Origin: Lithodes maja
Taxonomy: Eukaryota; Arthropoda; Malacostraca; Decapoda; Lithodidae
Assembly (NCBI GenBank): GCA_037953745.1
Contig: JBAKBP010001584.1
Coordinates: 1-64,000, forward strand
Direction of reading: 5' to 3'
DNA length: 64,000 nucleotides
Shown: positions 1 through 10,850 of the stretch, in pieces
Layout: the number at the start of each line of letters is the position of its first letter
Numbering within the stretch: position 1 is the stretch's first letter
Notes under the pieces: generated by a model
What the model was told of the DNA's origin: nothing
Database searches by the model: none
Seen by the model: the letters and a program-made list of their open reading frames with translations, nothing else
Translations under genes and position numbers: made by a program

Positions 1-1
1 C

Positions 2-1270
2 TGGCGTTTCGGCCACCCGGCTAAGTTCTGCCGTACAGCCGCTGAGAGCCCACTCTGCCCGCGCTGTGCGCAGTCCGGACATGCCGTTGGCGAATGTCAG
101 TCAACGTCCCAGTTCTGCCTTAATTGCCGCGGGTCTCATTCGGCCGACTCTAAGATTTGCCCCGTTCATCTGTTCGAGTCTGAGGTTGCTGTTCTCAAAG
201 CGAGACACGGCCTTACGCTCACCGCAGCCCGCCAAGAGGCTCGTCGCTTGGGCTTCACCCCTCAGTCATTTTCCAAGACTCTGTCTCCTCCCTCCTCTTC
301 TTTGCCTCCCTCTACCACGCCCCCCCCTTTTTCTGGTTCCTCGGTTCCTTCCACCGCCTCCGCTCCCTCCGTCCCCCCGGTCGCACCAGTTTCGTCATCT
401 GCCTCCCTTCCTTCTACCGGTGCTTCTCCTGGATTTTCTCCTTCCTCCTCTTCAGTCTCCTCCGTTCGTCCTTCCGTCTCTTCCTTTTCTGTCCCTTTGT
501 CTAACACTTTCTCTGTTCTCAGTCCTTCTCCTACTTCTGCCCCTTCCTCTTGCTCTCTTCCTTGTTCCTCCTCTTCTAGTCTCCCTCCACGCTCTCACCG
601 TTCCAAGCCTCCCCCCCGTTCTCCGTCATCTTCCTCTTCTAGTCGCCCCAAATCTCCTACTCGCTCTAAACTTCCCTTCTCCTCTACCAAACGGGCTCCT
701 GTGCTCCGTTCTTCCTCGCCCGCTTCCTCTTTTAAACGTAAGGGTGGTCTCCGTGATGTGCGGTGCTCAAGTCCCTGCGAGAAGAAGAAGAAGTCGCCTC
801 CTTCTCCTTCTGTTTCCCTTTCTCCTCTCTCCGTCCAGTCTCCTCCTCCTCCCGTCCCTGCATCCCTAGATTTCTCCTACGAAACCCTACCTCAGATTGA
901 CGAATTTATCCGTTCTTCCCACCCACCACCTTCTACTGTTCACGCCGAAGTTCATCCTACCCCCTCTTCTCTCCCCCCTACCCCTCTCCCGCCTTTCCCT
1001 CTCCCGCCTTCCCCTGCCCCGTCCTCTTCCTCCACTCCCCCTTCTGGCCTTCCTCCGGGCCCTCCTCCTCTTCCTCCTCCTGACCCTCCCCCTCTTCCTT
1101 CTCCTGCCCTTACCCCCTCCTTCTCTTCCCACCCGCCGTCCGTCCTTCCTCCCTCTTCCGGCCCTCCTCCTTCCTCTCCTCTTTCTCTGTTAGACCTCCC
1201 TATGCCCCCCGGTTTCCAGTCTTCCCCTTCAACGTCTTCTCCAATTCCTGCTCTTATTTCCCATCGTTAG
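2..1270 (+). CDS. LINE ORF1: zinc-knuckle RNA-binding protein, N-terminus missing
   Basis: The frame is open from the window edge to TAG at 1268-1270, so the start lies upstream. The first codons complete a truncated knuckle (GHPAKFC). Two more follow: CPRCAQSGHAVGEC (56-97) and CLNCRGSHSADSKIC (116-160), both C-X2-C-X4-H-X4/5-C. After these comes a conserved-looking helix-rich stretch (to about 250), then about 330 residues very rich in Ser and Pro with a few basic clusters. In I and Jockey-type LINEs ORF1 binds the element RNA and forms the ribonucleoprotein used for target-primed reverse transcription. The ATG at 248 is only an internal methionine. ORF2 starts 121 bp downstream in another frame. 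Confidence 0.75.
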   Translation, partial: WRFGHPAKFCRTAAESPLCPRCAQSGHAVGECQSTSQFCLNCRGSHSADSKICPVHLFESEVAVLKARHGLTLTAARQEARRLGFTPQSFSKTLSPPSSSLPPSTTPPPFSGSSVPSTASAPSVPPVAPVSSSASLPSTGASPGFSPSSSSVSSVRPSVSSFSVPLSNTFSVLSPSPTSAPSSCSLPCSSSSSLPPRSHRSKPPPRSPSSSSSSRPKSPTRSKLPFSSTKRAPVLRSSSPASSFKRKGGLRDVRCSSPCEKKKKSPPSPSVSLSPLSVQSPPPPVPASLDFSYETLPQIDEFIRSSHPPPSTVHAEVHPTPSSLPPTPLPPFPLPPSPAPSSSSTPPSGLPPGPPPLPPPDPPPLPSPALTPSFSSHPPSVLPPSSGPPPSSPLSLLDLPMPPGFQSSPSTSSPIPALISHR

Positions 1271-1391
1271 CCTCTCTTGGCTATATTTTCCACCCACGGT
1301 GTTACCTGTATTTTGTAAATATGTTGTATATAGTGTACGTCTTTTCTTCCCTCTTGTACGCGTCTTCTTTTTAATCTTTTTTGTCATTATA

Positions 1392-4300
1392 ATGTCCATT
1401 TTACAATGGAACATTCGTAGTTTTGCAGCACATCGTGTTGATCTTCGTTACCTTATCTCTAGGTTTAGCCCACTTATTATTAGTTTACAAGAATCGCGTT
1501 TATCTAATGCCCCCTCCCCAATTCCTTTTTACTCCTATATAAGTTCTCCCCATTCCCAGTATGCTACTTGCCTCCTCGTACATCTTGATGTCCCAGTGTC
1601 TCAGTTAACTATCCGTACCTCTCTTAAATGCACGCTTGCCAGAGTGTTCCTTTCCCGCTGGCTTACAGTAGTTTCCATATACCTTTCCCCCTCGATCCCG
1701 CTCGATGTTCCAGAATTAAACAGGATCCTTTCTCTATTACCTCCACCTTTCCTCCTTTTAGGGGATTTTAATTGCAGGCATTCCCTGTGGGGTGACTCTA
1801 CCGTTAATACACGGGGTCGTTCCCTTGAGGCTCTGATTCGTACACACGATTTATTTCTTTTAAACACTGGTTCCTCTACGCATTTTGATAGCGGCACCCG
1901 TACCTTCTCATGTATTGACTTGTCTCTGTGTTCCCCTACACTATCCTTGGATTTTACTTGGAAGGTCTTTAATGATTACTGTGCGACTGACCACTTCCCG
2001 ATTGTCCTCTCCCCTACGTCTTACTCCCCAGTGCCACGCCCTCCCCGTTGGTGTTTCGATCGTGCCGACTGGACATCTTTCGCTGATCTCGCCGTTCCGT
2101 CTAATCCGACCCCTGCTTTCCCGGACCCTGATGCCATGCTTACCAGTTTCCTGATGTTTGTGCTCCATGCTGCCTATACTTGTATTCCACGCACTACTCG
2201 GAGTATGTCTTCTAAGTGTGTACCGTGGTGGACTGCTCAGTGCACTTCGGCTTTACGCAATAAAAGAGCCAAGTGGAAGAGTTTCCGTCGGAAAAAAGGC
2301 TCTCCATATGAGCGGGATGCGTATACTCTTTTCAAACAGGCTAATGCCGTCTTCCGTCGTACAATCCGCTCTGCTAAAAAATCTAGCTGGATGTCGTATG
2401 CCTCTACTATCAACGCAGATACACCTGTTCCGCAAGTCTGGGCTCGCGTCAGGAAGATTGCAGGGAAACATGCGCCTACGCCGGCCCCTGTCCTCCATAC
2501 CAACACTGGCATTGTGGGCGATCCGTCTCTGGTGGCCAATATGTTGGGACAACATTTCAGTGATGTTAGCACTGGCTCCCATCTCCCGCCCTCCTTCCAG
2601 ATGCATAAACGCCGTTCTGAACTTAGGCGACTTGACTTCGTCTTATCATCTGATCAGTTTTTCAATGCCCCCTTCTCCCGGGCTGAGCTTGAGTCTAGCC
2701 TGGGAGCCTGTAAGGATACATGTGAAGGCCCTGACGGTGTCCATTACTTGATGCTGAAGCACTTATCTCCACCTGCGCTTGGCTTTCTCTTGTCCATCTA
2801 CAACCGTCTGTGGTCCACAGGCTTTTTTCCGGCTGGGTGGAGACATGCCATCCTTCTCCCATTCCTTAAGCCGGGTAAGTCGGGCCATGCACCAGCAGAT
2901 TACCGTCCCATTGCCCTGGTCAGTTGTGTCGGCAAATTATTAGAACGCATGGTTCACTCCCGCTTAATGTGGCTCCTGGAATCAAGAAGCATCCTGTCAC
3001 CTTTTCAATATGGCTTTCGCAAGGGCCGTAGTACTTTGGACCCATTATTGAGATTGGCGACTTCTATCCGCGATGCCTTTTCGGACACTAAGTCGGTTTT
3101 AGCTGTATTCTTCGATCTTGAAAAAGCGTATGATACTGCCTGGAAATACAACATCCTTCGTACCCTTTTACGTTCTGGTGTGTCTGGCAACATGGCGGTA
3201 TTCTTGCAGAACTTTCTCCGTGATCGTACTTTCCGAGTCAAGCTTCAGAATACATTCTCACGAACATACCCCCAACACGACGGTGTCCCACAGGGTTGTG
3301 TTCTTAGTACCATCCTTTTTATCCTAGCTATTAATGGTATTATTTCTTCCCTCCCTCTTGGTGTCCGTGCTTCTTTGTATGTGGACGACTTCGCTATTTA
3401 CGCTGTGGGTTTGGATATCGCTGCCCTACAACATCTCATGCAGCGGGCCATTGATGCAGCTGCGCAGTGGGCTACGGCCCATGGTTTTCGGTTTTCGCCC
3501 TCGAAATCTTGTGCCGTCGTCTTCACAAAACGCCATACAGTCCCGCATCCTGTTCTTACGTTGTATAACCGCCCTCTGCCTTACAGGTCCTCAGCTCCAT
3601 TCTTGGGTCTCATTTTCGATACTCGGTTGACATGGTACCCGCACATTACTTCGTTACTGACCTCCACCACCCGACGGCTTCAACTCTTACAAACCCTTAG
3701 CCACTTGTCTTGGGGTGCGGACCGGACGACTCTTCTGCGCCTCCATACAACGCTTATTCTCTCCAAGATCGATTATGGCTGCCAGGTATATGCCTCCGCT
3801 GCGCGTACAAACCTTAAGCGCCTAGACTCCCTTCACCATCACGGTCTGCGCTTGTCGCTAGGGGCTTTTCGCTCTACTCCGGTTATTAGCCTTTATGCTG
3901 AGTCGGGTGTCCCACCGCTATCATCCAGGCGGGATAAACTGACCCTTCGATGTCATCTTCGCCTTCTGCAACACAGTTCGGCTGGTTTTCCTCCCACGGC
4001 TTGCGGCTTAGCCCCATCAGTGTCTGCTACTTCGTTCCCCGGTCGGGTCTCTGCTTTACTGGCCTCCTTCTCTTTTCCCATTCCATCGGTGCTACCCCTC
4101 CGACAGTCGGAGTTCCCCCCATGGCTACTCCCTCGCCCTACCGTTTGTACAGCTGCCCTCCCCCCCTCTAAGGCCTCTTCAACCCCACAGTTGCTTTATG
4201 CTCAGTTTACGGAACATCTGCTACGCCACTCTTCAGCCGTTCCAGTGTACACTGATGGTTCCAAGACCTCCGCCGGTACAGGGTTTGCGGTTGTGTTCCC

Positions 4301-5078
4301 GGACCGGACCTTCCAACGTCACATCCAATCATGTGCTAGTGTCTTTACGGCCGAGTTATTTGCTATTTTATTTGCCCTACGTACTATTTTTTGTTCACAC
4401 CTGCATACCTTTGTAATTTTTAGTGACTCCCTTAGTGCTCTTCAGAGTATTCAGTCTCTTCCCGCTGTTAACCCCTTAGTGCTGGAGATTCAAGAATGGT
4501 TGTTCCGCATCGCTACTAAATTGAAGTCCCTGTCTTTCTGTTGGGTCCCGAGTCATGTTGGTGTGCCTGGCAATGAGCGGGTTGATTTTTTCGCCCGCTC
4601 TGCTATTACCTCTCACCGACTCGTGCCACGACGTATTCCTGCATCTGATTACTTCCCTCGTGTTACTCAATTACTACGTCAGCGCTGGCAGGACGAATGG
4701 ACCTCCATGAGGGTGTCTGATGTCAAACTGCGTTCTGTCAAACCTTCCGTCCTCCCTTGGAAGTCTTCCTCTCATCGCAATCGTCGATGGGAGACCGCTC
4801 TAGCCCGTCTTCGGCTCGGCCACACCAGGCTCACGCATGGTCATTTGATGTCCTGTGATGTCCCCACGCTCTGTCCTTGCTGCCATATTCCAGTGTCTGT
4901 CCAGCATCTCCTGATCGACTGTCCGCGTTTCTCCAATGCCCGACGGCAGGCATTCCCCTTCATATCCTCCCTTAATCGCCCCCTTGTCTTAGCCGATTTG
5001 CTCGGAGAGTCCCCCACTTTCTCCCTCCCACATCTTATGCGGTTTCTCCTCCATACCCGTCTCCTTCAGCTTCTTTAA
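1392..5078 (+). CDS. LINE ORF2: APE endonuclease, reverse transcriptase, RNase H
   Basis: I chose ATG 1392 because the APE domain begins immediately (MSILQWNIRSF); the frame is open a further 31 codons upstream but these are hydrophobic and non-domain. Landmarks from ATG 1392: APE with SLQESRL, GDFNCRHSLWG and TDHFPIV (about residues 1-230); RT with PADYRPIAL, FDLEKAYD, GVPQGCVLS and the YVDD box at 663-666; RNase H with YTDGSK (catalytic D about 955), FTAELFAI, FSDSLSAL and WVPSHVGVPGNERVD; and a C-terminal cysteine/histidine motif (CPCC...HLLIDCP, 4870-4926). Length (about 1229 aa) fits a full ORF2 of I-group LINEs. No frameshift or stop is seen, so it could be enzymatically competent. Confidence 0.85.
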   Translation: MSILQWNIRSFAAHRVDLRYLISRFSPLIISLQESRLSNAPSPIPFYSYISSPHSQYATCLLVHLDVPVSQLTIRTSLKCTLARVFLSRWLTVVSIYLSPSIPLDVPELNRILSLLPPPFLLLGDFNCRHSLWGDSTVNTRGRSLEALIRTHDLFLLNTGSSTHFDSGTRTFSCIDLSLCSPTLSLDFTWKVFNDYCATDHFPIVLSPTSYSPVPRPPRWCFDRADWTSFADLAVPSNPTPAFPDPDAMLTSFLMFVLHAAYTCIPRTTRSMSSKCVPWWTAQCTSALRNKRAKWKSFRRKKGSPYERDAYTLFKQANAVFRRTIRSAKKSSWMSYASTINADTPVPQVWARVRKIAGKHAPTPAPVLHTNTGIVGDPSLVANMLGQHFSDVSTGSHLPPSFQMHKRRSELRRLDFVLSSDQFFNAPFSRAELESSLGACKDTCEGPDGVHYLMLKHLSPPALGFLLSIYNRLWSTGFFPAGWRHAILLPFLKPGKSGHAPADYRPIALVSCVGKLLERMVHSRLMWLLESRSILSPFQYGFRKGRSTLDPLLRLATSIRDAFSDTKSVLAVFFDLEKAYDTAWKYNILRTLLRSGVSGNMAVFLQNFLRDRTFRVKLQNTFSRTYPQHDGVPQGCVLSTILFILAINGIISSLPLGVRASLYVDDFAIYAVGLDIAALQHLMQRAIDAAAQWATAHGFRFSPSKSCAVVFTKRHTVPHPVLTLYNRPLPYRSSAPFLGLIFDTRLTWYPHITSLLTSTTRRLQLLQTLSHLSWGADRTTLLRLHTTLILSKIDYGCQVYASAARTNLKRLDSLHHHGLRLSLGAFRSTPVISLYAESGVPPLSSRRDKLTLRCHLRLLQHSSAGFPPTACGLAPSVSATSFPGRVSALLASFSFPIPSVLPLRQSEFPPWLLPRPTVCTAALPPSKASSTPQLLYAQFTEHLLRHSSAVPVYTDGSKTSAGTGFAVVFPDRTFQRHIQSCASVFTAELFAILFALRTIFCSHLHTFVIFSDSLSALQSIQSLPAVNPLVLEIQEWLFRIATKLKSLSFCWVPSHVGVPGNERVDFFARSAITSHRLVPRRIPASDYFPRVTQLLRQRWQDEWTSMRVSDVKLRSVKPSVLPWKSSSHRNRRWETALARLRLGHTRLTHGHLMSCDVPTLCPCCHIPVSVQHLLIDCPRFSNARRQAFPFISSLNRPLVLADLLGESPTFSLPHLMRFLLHTRLLQLL

Positions 5079-5170
5079 CCCGGGAACTGCGGGAAGACTC
5101 TTTAGAGTTCGGCCGGCGGACTGCGGGAAGACTCTCTGGAGTAAGTAAAACTAAAAATCAACTTTTTACA

Positions 5171-5190
5171 TCGAAAAAATTTTTTTTTTT

Positions 5191-5224
<34 letters not shown>
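5171..5224. repeat. T-rich homopolymer run in LINE 3' UTR
   Basis: Near-pure T run on the + strand, 90 bp after the ORF2 stop. An ordinary retrotransposed poly(A) tail of a + strand LINE would be A-rich, so this is either an internal T-tract of the 3' UTR or the antisense poly(A) tail of another small insertion. Confidence 0.7.
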
Positions 5225-5225
<1 letters not shown>

Positions 5226-5414
5226 GCCCCTGGGCCATGCAAAATCTCAGTCCTCTACCTCCCCTCCTTCCCCACTTTCCTCCTATTCCTCAGTTATCAC
5301 CTATTTTCCCTATTATTCCCTTATTCTGAGGTATATTTTCGTGCTAACATTAGCGAGTTGCAAGCAGGGTGTTGTCATCACTGATGGCCATCGAGTGCAA
5401 GAGAGAGAGAGAGA

Positions 5415-6210
5415 GTATCGATCGACTGTGTCTCAGTGGCCTTGGGGGAAATTGGCGGGAAAGGAGTTTGCCTCACCCATAGATTATACAACTCGCGGGC
5501 TATATCTCCGATTTTGACCATCCAAACGCTGTTTTCACTCGTTTTATTGTTGTTTCAGGTTAATACCTTTATAATCAACCCATAATAGGCGCATATGGAT
5601 AATTATTAATGCTATTAATGGTACAATGAATATTTTAGTGACGAAAAACCTCAAATACGTCAGCACAGGGGGACGTTTTCATTTACCCCCGTGCGCACTT
5701 CAGAGGTTAATTAGTGTTTCCTAGTCTTCTTCTCCTCTACTCCGTCGTGCGCCCTGCCCCACAACACCTCCGATGTTTGTTTTTTTTTCCACAAAGTTTC
5801 TTTTGGTGCCACATAGTCTTTTTAGGCTTGGTGCGAATCCCTATTTTAATAATAATAATGGTAATGTACACCATTGTGCCAGGCGATAGTATGACCATTT
5901 TGGCGACTATTCCAAATCGCTACGAAAACTACATCATTGTGTAGGAAATACGCGTGTGCATCCAACCATATATATATTTAAAATGCCCCAGAACAAGAAG
6001 CCCACCACAGAAGCCACGAGCAAACACCACACAGAAACACCCAAAGGAAAGGTCCACAGAACGAAAGGACCAGCTGACCGAGCCAGCCATTTCAGACAGG
6101 CCCAAGCCCGCAGGGCTAAGCAGCTCCAGGCTGCACCCATTTACCTTTTCTAAACTGACCATTTTCCACACCTCACGTACACTAACCCCCTCGTGTCCTA
6201 CACTCCTAAC
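5415..6210. other. Gene-free stretch with one short basic ORF
   Basis: No recognisable gene. An ATG at 5983 preceded by an AT-rich tract opens a 56-codon frame (to 6153) rich in Lys, Arg, His and Thr. It has no recognisable domain and is most likely chance. Confidence 0.4.
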
Positions 6211-6833
6211 TACAAAGATGATGAACAGGAATATACATTCATATTAAAAACACCCATGCCCTGTCCCGACGTTGAGCCAATGCCTACACATCAGACAGCC
6301 ATAATTATATCTATGTATGTTCTTACATCCGAGAAGTAGATGTTATATATCTTAGAAGTTAAAACACCCACGCTTGTCCCTAGACCTCGTATATCATTTT
6401 CCATGACGAGTATAGATATATGTAACCCGTGCTCAGTCGCCCCTTGCATTGTTCCTCTAGTAACTAAGTCTATAATATTAACTGCCACCAGCATTGATAC
6501 GACATAGCGGCACTGTCCTTGCTACAAAGATGATGAACAGGAATATATATTCATATTAAAAACACCCATGCCCTGTCCCGACGTTGAGCCAATGCCAACA
6601 CATCAGACAGCCATAATTATATCTATGTATGTTCTTACATCCGAGAAGTAGATGTTATATATCTTAGAAGTTAAAACACCCACGCTTGTCCCTAGACCTC
6701 GTATATCAATTTCCATGACGAGTATAGATATATGTAACCCGTGCTCAGTCGCCCCTTGCATTGTTCCTCTAGTAACTAAGTCTATAATATTAACTGCCAC
6801 CAGCATTGATACGACATAGCGGCACTGTCCTTG
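6211..6833. repeat. Tandem duplication, 312-bp unit, two copies
   Basis: The segment starting TACAAAGATGATGAACAGG at 6211 is repeated from 6523 with a period of 312 bp. I see only about three substitutions between copies (for example CATTC/TATTC and TCATTTTCC/TCAATTTCC). Copy 1 ends CACTGTCCTTG and runs straight into copy 2; copy 2 ends with the same word before unique sequence. The near-identity indicates a recent duplication. The open frames inside are unrelated to known proteins. Confidence 0.9.
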
Positions 6834-9550
6834 TGTCGTATTGTGCCAAGTACAGATCAACCAGGTTTCATCACCTTATTAGGACGACGACTAAAATGTC
6901 ATCGTTCATCGATGTATGCAATCCTTAGGTTAAGTATTTTTATCCGCCATTGTGTTCACCTTTTTCCATTTACTTTCCACAATTGTCATACGTCTTCCCC
7001 TTGCCTCCTTCGTATCCACAGTCCACACTACGCCAATTTACTTCGTGTCTTACACCTCTTACCCCAACCAGAGATTGTATAAGATAACCTGATTACCAGT
7101 ATCTGTCATAAGTACCCCGAAACAATAACTAAGTACCCCTACGAACTGCCGCTGTTGTTGGTATATTTATATTTAATAGAAAACGCAGTTCCCAGGGCCA
7201 ACTAATAGTATCCATAACCCCTCGGACTGATCACATAACTCTATCTTTTCCAGACTCATATACCACCCCATAGTTGCATTCCCCGGTAGCATTTGGCTAA
7301 CGTATTCTACTGCCTTTTCAAACTTCCATATCAATTGTAGCCTAATGCCACCCCCACGCCCAGGGACCTTAGGGGCAAAATTTCCCTGTAGCCCTTGAAC
7401 TCTCCCCCCCCTCTCATTAAGACACCCGCGCTTCTCGACTCTTGTCCGACCTAGCCTCTCTCTCATACCTCTTGAAGATCCTTGAATTGTCCGTTGCTAA
7501 CGCTCTCCAACCTTTTATATATATACTCCTATCCAGCCTACCTTCACTTAGTAGGCCAGAACAACATTAGAACTTTACTAGCCCTTTGCATGCCATCTAT
7601 TCTCTTACAACCCATTCACAACCCTGCACCCAATGGTCGTCGGTGCGAGGCTAGCCGCCTCGCCAATAACTAACTTCTATTGCCATACTTCCAGATAAAT
7701 GTGGCAGAGTTAGCAACCCAGTCTCCACCACATCCAGCAAACCCTACAATTAACAACCAGCCGAGTAAAACCAGCTAGCTAAGGCACCTTCGGTTTTGGT
7801 ATTAAGGACACCCACATCTGTCTCATACACAGAGGGTTATTACAAACACTGGTGATATGGCAAGCCCCTAGCCACAGCCGCCGGACGACTATCACAGAGA
7901 GAGGGCGTCCAGCTCCCCCTTTTTGCCCACCCGAGGAGGGAGACCCCCACCCCCGCGGAGGTATACCTGGCCGCTGTTTTGACTTCCGAGTCATTGCCAG
8001 GTAGCACAGGAATTCTTCCTATCAATGAACTAACCATGCCTGACTAACACCTTTACTAACCTCTATTAACTCACAATAAACCATTTACCTTTCTTGCATG
8101 CTCTGATCACTAAATTAGCACCTCAGCTATACCATAGAATGAAGATTGAACAATCTAGAGAGACGCTCCTATCACAGCTGTCCCCATCCTCCTCGCAAAG
8201 TAGATCCAGTCTCTCTCCCCTAAATACTTCCAGTATAGCCAAAATAGTACCTCTTACTAAGGCTCAGTTATATGAAAATATAAAGGCTTCCTATAGCCAT
8301 GTACCACAACAGTAAATACCATCTTACCTAGTCCCCATATCTATTGAGAGCTCAAATAAGTCCATAAGACTCGAGATCCCTACTGTCTACAGGGCCCAGA
8401 ACCGAGCCTATAAATCTAGCTCCCGCCCCCAGTCAAATCAGTTGAAAGCTAGACACCAACCAGTGGTCACTACCCTGCAGTTTACCTCTAGCTCTGCCCT
8501 CGTGTTGTTCCGGAGTGAGATTCCAGATCCGGCAGACTCCATGGCAGAGAAGACTGATAGAAGCATCTGTCCATGTACAAGTCCTAACGTGCACCTTATA
8601 ACCTTCACACAAATTCGTGGGTATATAAGTGTGTAGCCAGCAACGATCGTCAAGAGATCCGACTTGAGAACTTCCTACATTTTGGACCATCTGGACGGCC
8701 GAGGAACCAGTCGTTAGCCCCCAACATCACCGGAAGCAAGATAACCAGGACTAGATCTACCAATACTATTCAAGATTCATGTTGCTAGTACTAAGTGTTA
8801 TAGTACTAGCTTGATACTCACTTATTAACTTTCTATAAAGTGGCTAAAACCTTGCCCAGTGTAATTCATATTTAACCATTCCATTTGGGACGTACTAAGC
8901 GATCAGTGCTCTTTAATTAACAGGCGACCTTGACTCTCGTAATTACCTTATTCAGATATTAAAACTCTAGTGATATCTAACGTTCGCCCACTGATTTGTG
9001 TTCTACGTATTTCTGCCATAAGAATATAAAACTTAGATCAGTACCCCCATGAGGTTACTAGAGATTCCGTGTTCTACAATATACGCGTGTCTAACCCTAA
9101 CTGTGAGCTGCTACTTGGGCACGCGACCAGCCAGTAAGAGGTCAACTCAGTGACATTGAATTATACGAATATATTGAGGTCTTCCAGTAAAATATAAACT
9201 TGCTAATTAAACCCGTGATCATAAGAATATACCTGAACGTTGGAAGTGGGAGACTAGGCTCCATCCAGATCCGCTAATGCTAGCAGTTCCCTTCTATTAT
9301 TTGTTTTGTGCGAGAATTACTATCTTTCTATACTCTTTATTTATTTACGTCAATAAACGTGAACTTGTGTCGTGTTACCGTGTGTTTATTTTGTGTTCTC
9401 TATTCCTCATACCTTGTATTGTGCATGCAGCCTTATATACCCAGTCATTCAGAACTCACATTACCCAAGTTAAACCTGTAGAAAAACAGGGCATAACAAT
9501 ATTTATACCAAAAAAATGTGTGAGAGGGTGGGGGTTGGGGGTCCGTAGTT
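6834..9550. other. Gene-poor unique-looking DNA, possible degraded LTR at its right end
   Basis: No protein with recognisable motifs is found on either strand. Between about 8450 and 9503 there are LTR-like signals: a TATATAAG box (about 8622), then about 700 bp later an AATAAA (9350) with GT-rich sequence, and an end GGGCATAACA (9494-9503). A matching TGTTATGC start was not found, so this stays a suspicion. Confidence 0.3.
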
Positions 9551-9659
9551 GAAAATTTGGCCCAAATGGCATTGCACTCATTTTTTGTACACTTTAATTC
9601 CCAGCTTCCGGAAGGACCGTCGCCGCCCACCAGTAAAACCTTCCCTAAGGACCGGGTTA

Positions 9660-9745
9660 AGAAGTATAATTATGCGTGAAAGCAGTGCTGGATGGGAGGA
9701 GGGGCATCAACTGACTGGGGACAGAGGTGCATGGGGGCGATTCAT
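9660..9745 (+). pseudogene. Short fragment of RTE-type LINE ORF C-terminus
   Basis: The translated frame (SSAGWEEGHQLTGDRGAWGRF) matches the C-terminal segment of the RTE fragment at 37722-38268 (GGAGWGEGRRLTGDRGAWGRF). It is the only recognisable part and sits in otherwise unknown DNA. It is a dead remnant. Confidence 0.7.
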
Positions 9746-10019
9746 TATGTGTAAAGATAGGAATATATCTGCAGTGGCATCAAGATGGCAGAAGTTGGCC
9801 GATCTTATAGGGCACCACGCCACTCACCAACAATATCAACTAGAGTGGCAGCCACTCAAACTTCCGCCCGCTGCCACTGCCACTGGCAGGGTTTATAGAG
9901 CTCCGTTATCCTCAGCTAACTTTTGTCTTGTAAGTTGTATTACGTCGTAAGTCTAATGATTGTCCATTTGTCCACTTTTTAAGTACGTAATCATCTTGTA
10001 CTGTATATTTACCTTGGTA

Positions 10020-10335
10020 GGTAGGCCTATACATGTAATAGTCTATTGCTAACAATAAGTTGCTAACATAGCCTATAGCCTAGTCACTACTCTAGCCTCT
10101 AGCCTAGCCTACTTCACTCACAGACTAACATTAGGCCTACCTAACAGTCTCAACATTACCAACTTGAGTTTAGCCTAGTTAGGTTTGAATGATTACCCAA
10201 CCTAAGAGTTAGTTTGATTTAGGCTAGGCCTACGCTAGGCCTAGCCTAGTTTTACACCGGGTCGAAGCCATTATATTTTATTTGGACTTAGCATAGGATT
10301 AGGCTAGGCCTATAGGCTAATAGCCTAGTTATAGG
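10020..10335. repeat. TAGGCCTA / TAGCCTA-rich degenerate repeat tract
   Basis: Dense short words TAGGCCTA, TAGCCTAG and CTAGCC on both strands without a fixed period. Similar words recur at 13990-14075 and 14222-14240. No coding signal. Confidence 0.6.
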
Positions 10336-10356
10336 CTATCATCAAGATAAATCGGT

Positions 10357-10597
10357 TATACTGATGTTTTGGACCGACAGTTAGCCCATCAATCTGTTTA
10401 GGCCTAATAGGTCCGGTAGAGCATATACATCATTGCTATATATGGCATTAAGAGCTGAAATGTATTATAAGGGAGAAAAAAACAAAAACTCTAAAATACA
10501 TGTATAGGCCTAGGCTACTGTAAAACAATAAGTTTTTCAGCCAGTACCCAACCAGCGGGGGGTGTGGGGGCGGCAGCCCCCACCCATATACTAGGTT
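10357..10597. repeat. Dispersed repeat with GC-rich terminal hairpin, copy 1
   Basis: About 240 bp, from ACTGATGTTTTGGACCGACAG to a hairpin GGGGGCGGCAGCCCCC followed about 10 nt later by CTAG. It is closely matched by 11676-11905, and its last 50 bp recur at 13045-13094. The hairpin plus CTAG end resembles a Helitron 3' terminus, but all three copies continue with G rather than the T expected at a Helitron insertion site. Confidence 0.7.
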
Positions 10598-10602
10598 AAG
10601 GT

Positions 10603-10850
10603 TTTAGCGGCTCGCTTGGTGTAGTGACTAGCGTCTCGGACTTCCACCCAGAAGGCCCGGGTTCGCGCCAACGCTCGGCGCATTAAAGATTTTTCACAAG
10701 CACTGAGTCGTTACCATCCCTCATGAGCAAAGGGATGAGGTAGTAGTACAGGACCCCAATGGAAATACGCCTAATCGGCCTTATTGAGCTATCCTTAGCT
10801 AGCTTAGCATGCGCTAGCTTTAAGAACTATTATTATTATTATTATTATTA
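10603..10850 (+). repeat. tRNA-derived SINE with (ATT)n tail
   Basis: A tRNA-like head carries an A-box-like TAGCGGCTCGCTTGGTG near 10605 and a B box GGGTTCGCGCC near 10660. A non-tRNA body follows, and the element ends in a pure (ATT)n run (about 10829-10850). This is the structure of a RNA polymerase III SINE moved by a partner LINE. The tRNA part does not fold as a convincing functional tRNA. Exact ends and target-site duplication are not certain. Confidence 0.65.

Larger units (their letters stand above)
1..5414 (+). mobile_element. I-group non-LTR retrotransposon (LINE), 5' end outside window
   Basis: Two consecutive + strand frames give a zinc-knuckle ORF1 and an endonuclease-RT-RNase H ORF2, the layout of I-group LINEs (I/Nimb and relatives). 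RNase H after the RT separates it from Jockey proper, CR1 and RTE. ORF2 is followed by a short 3' UTR with a duplicated GACTGCGGGAAGACTCT motif (about 5087 and 5119), a T-run (5171-5224) and about 190 bp ending at a short GA repeat (5399-5414), which I take as the 3' end. The end is not proved because no target-site duplication can be tested: the 5' end lies to the left of the window. Both frames are open, so this copy may be young. Confidence 0.8.

Noticed and set aside
66..869. Long Leu/Pro-rich open frame at the start of the window
   Set aside because: It overlaps the zinc-knuckle ORF1 in another frame; its composition is the shadow of Ser/Pro codons.
248..1270. ATG 248 as the ORF1 start
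   Set aside because: The frame is open and encodes zinc knuckles from the window edge; 248 is internal.
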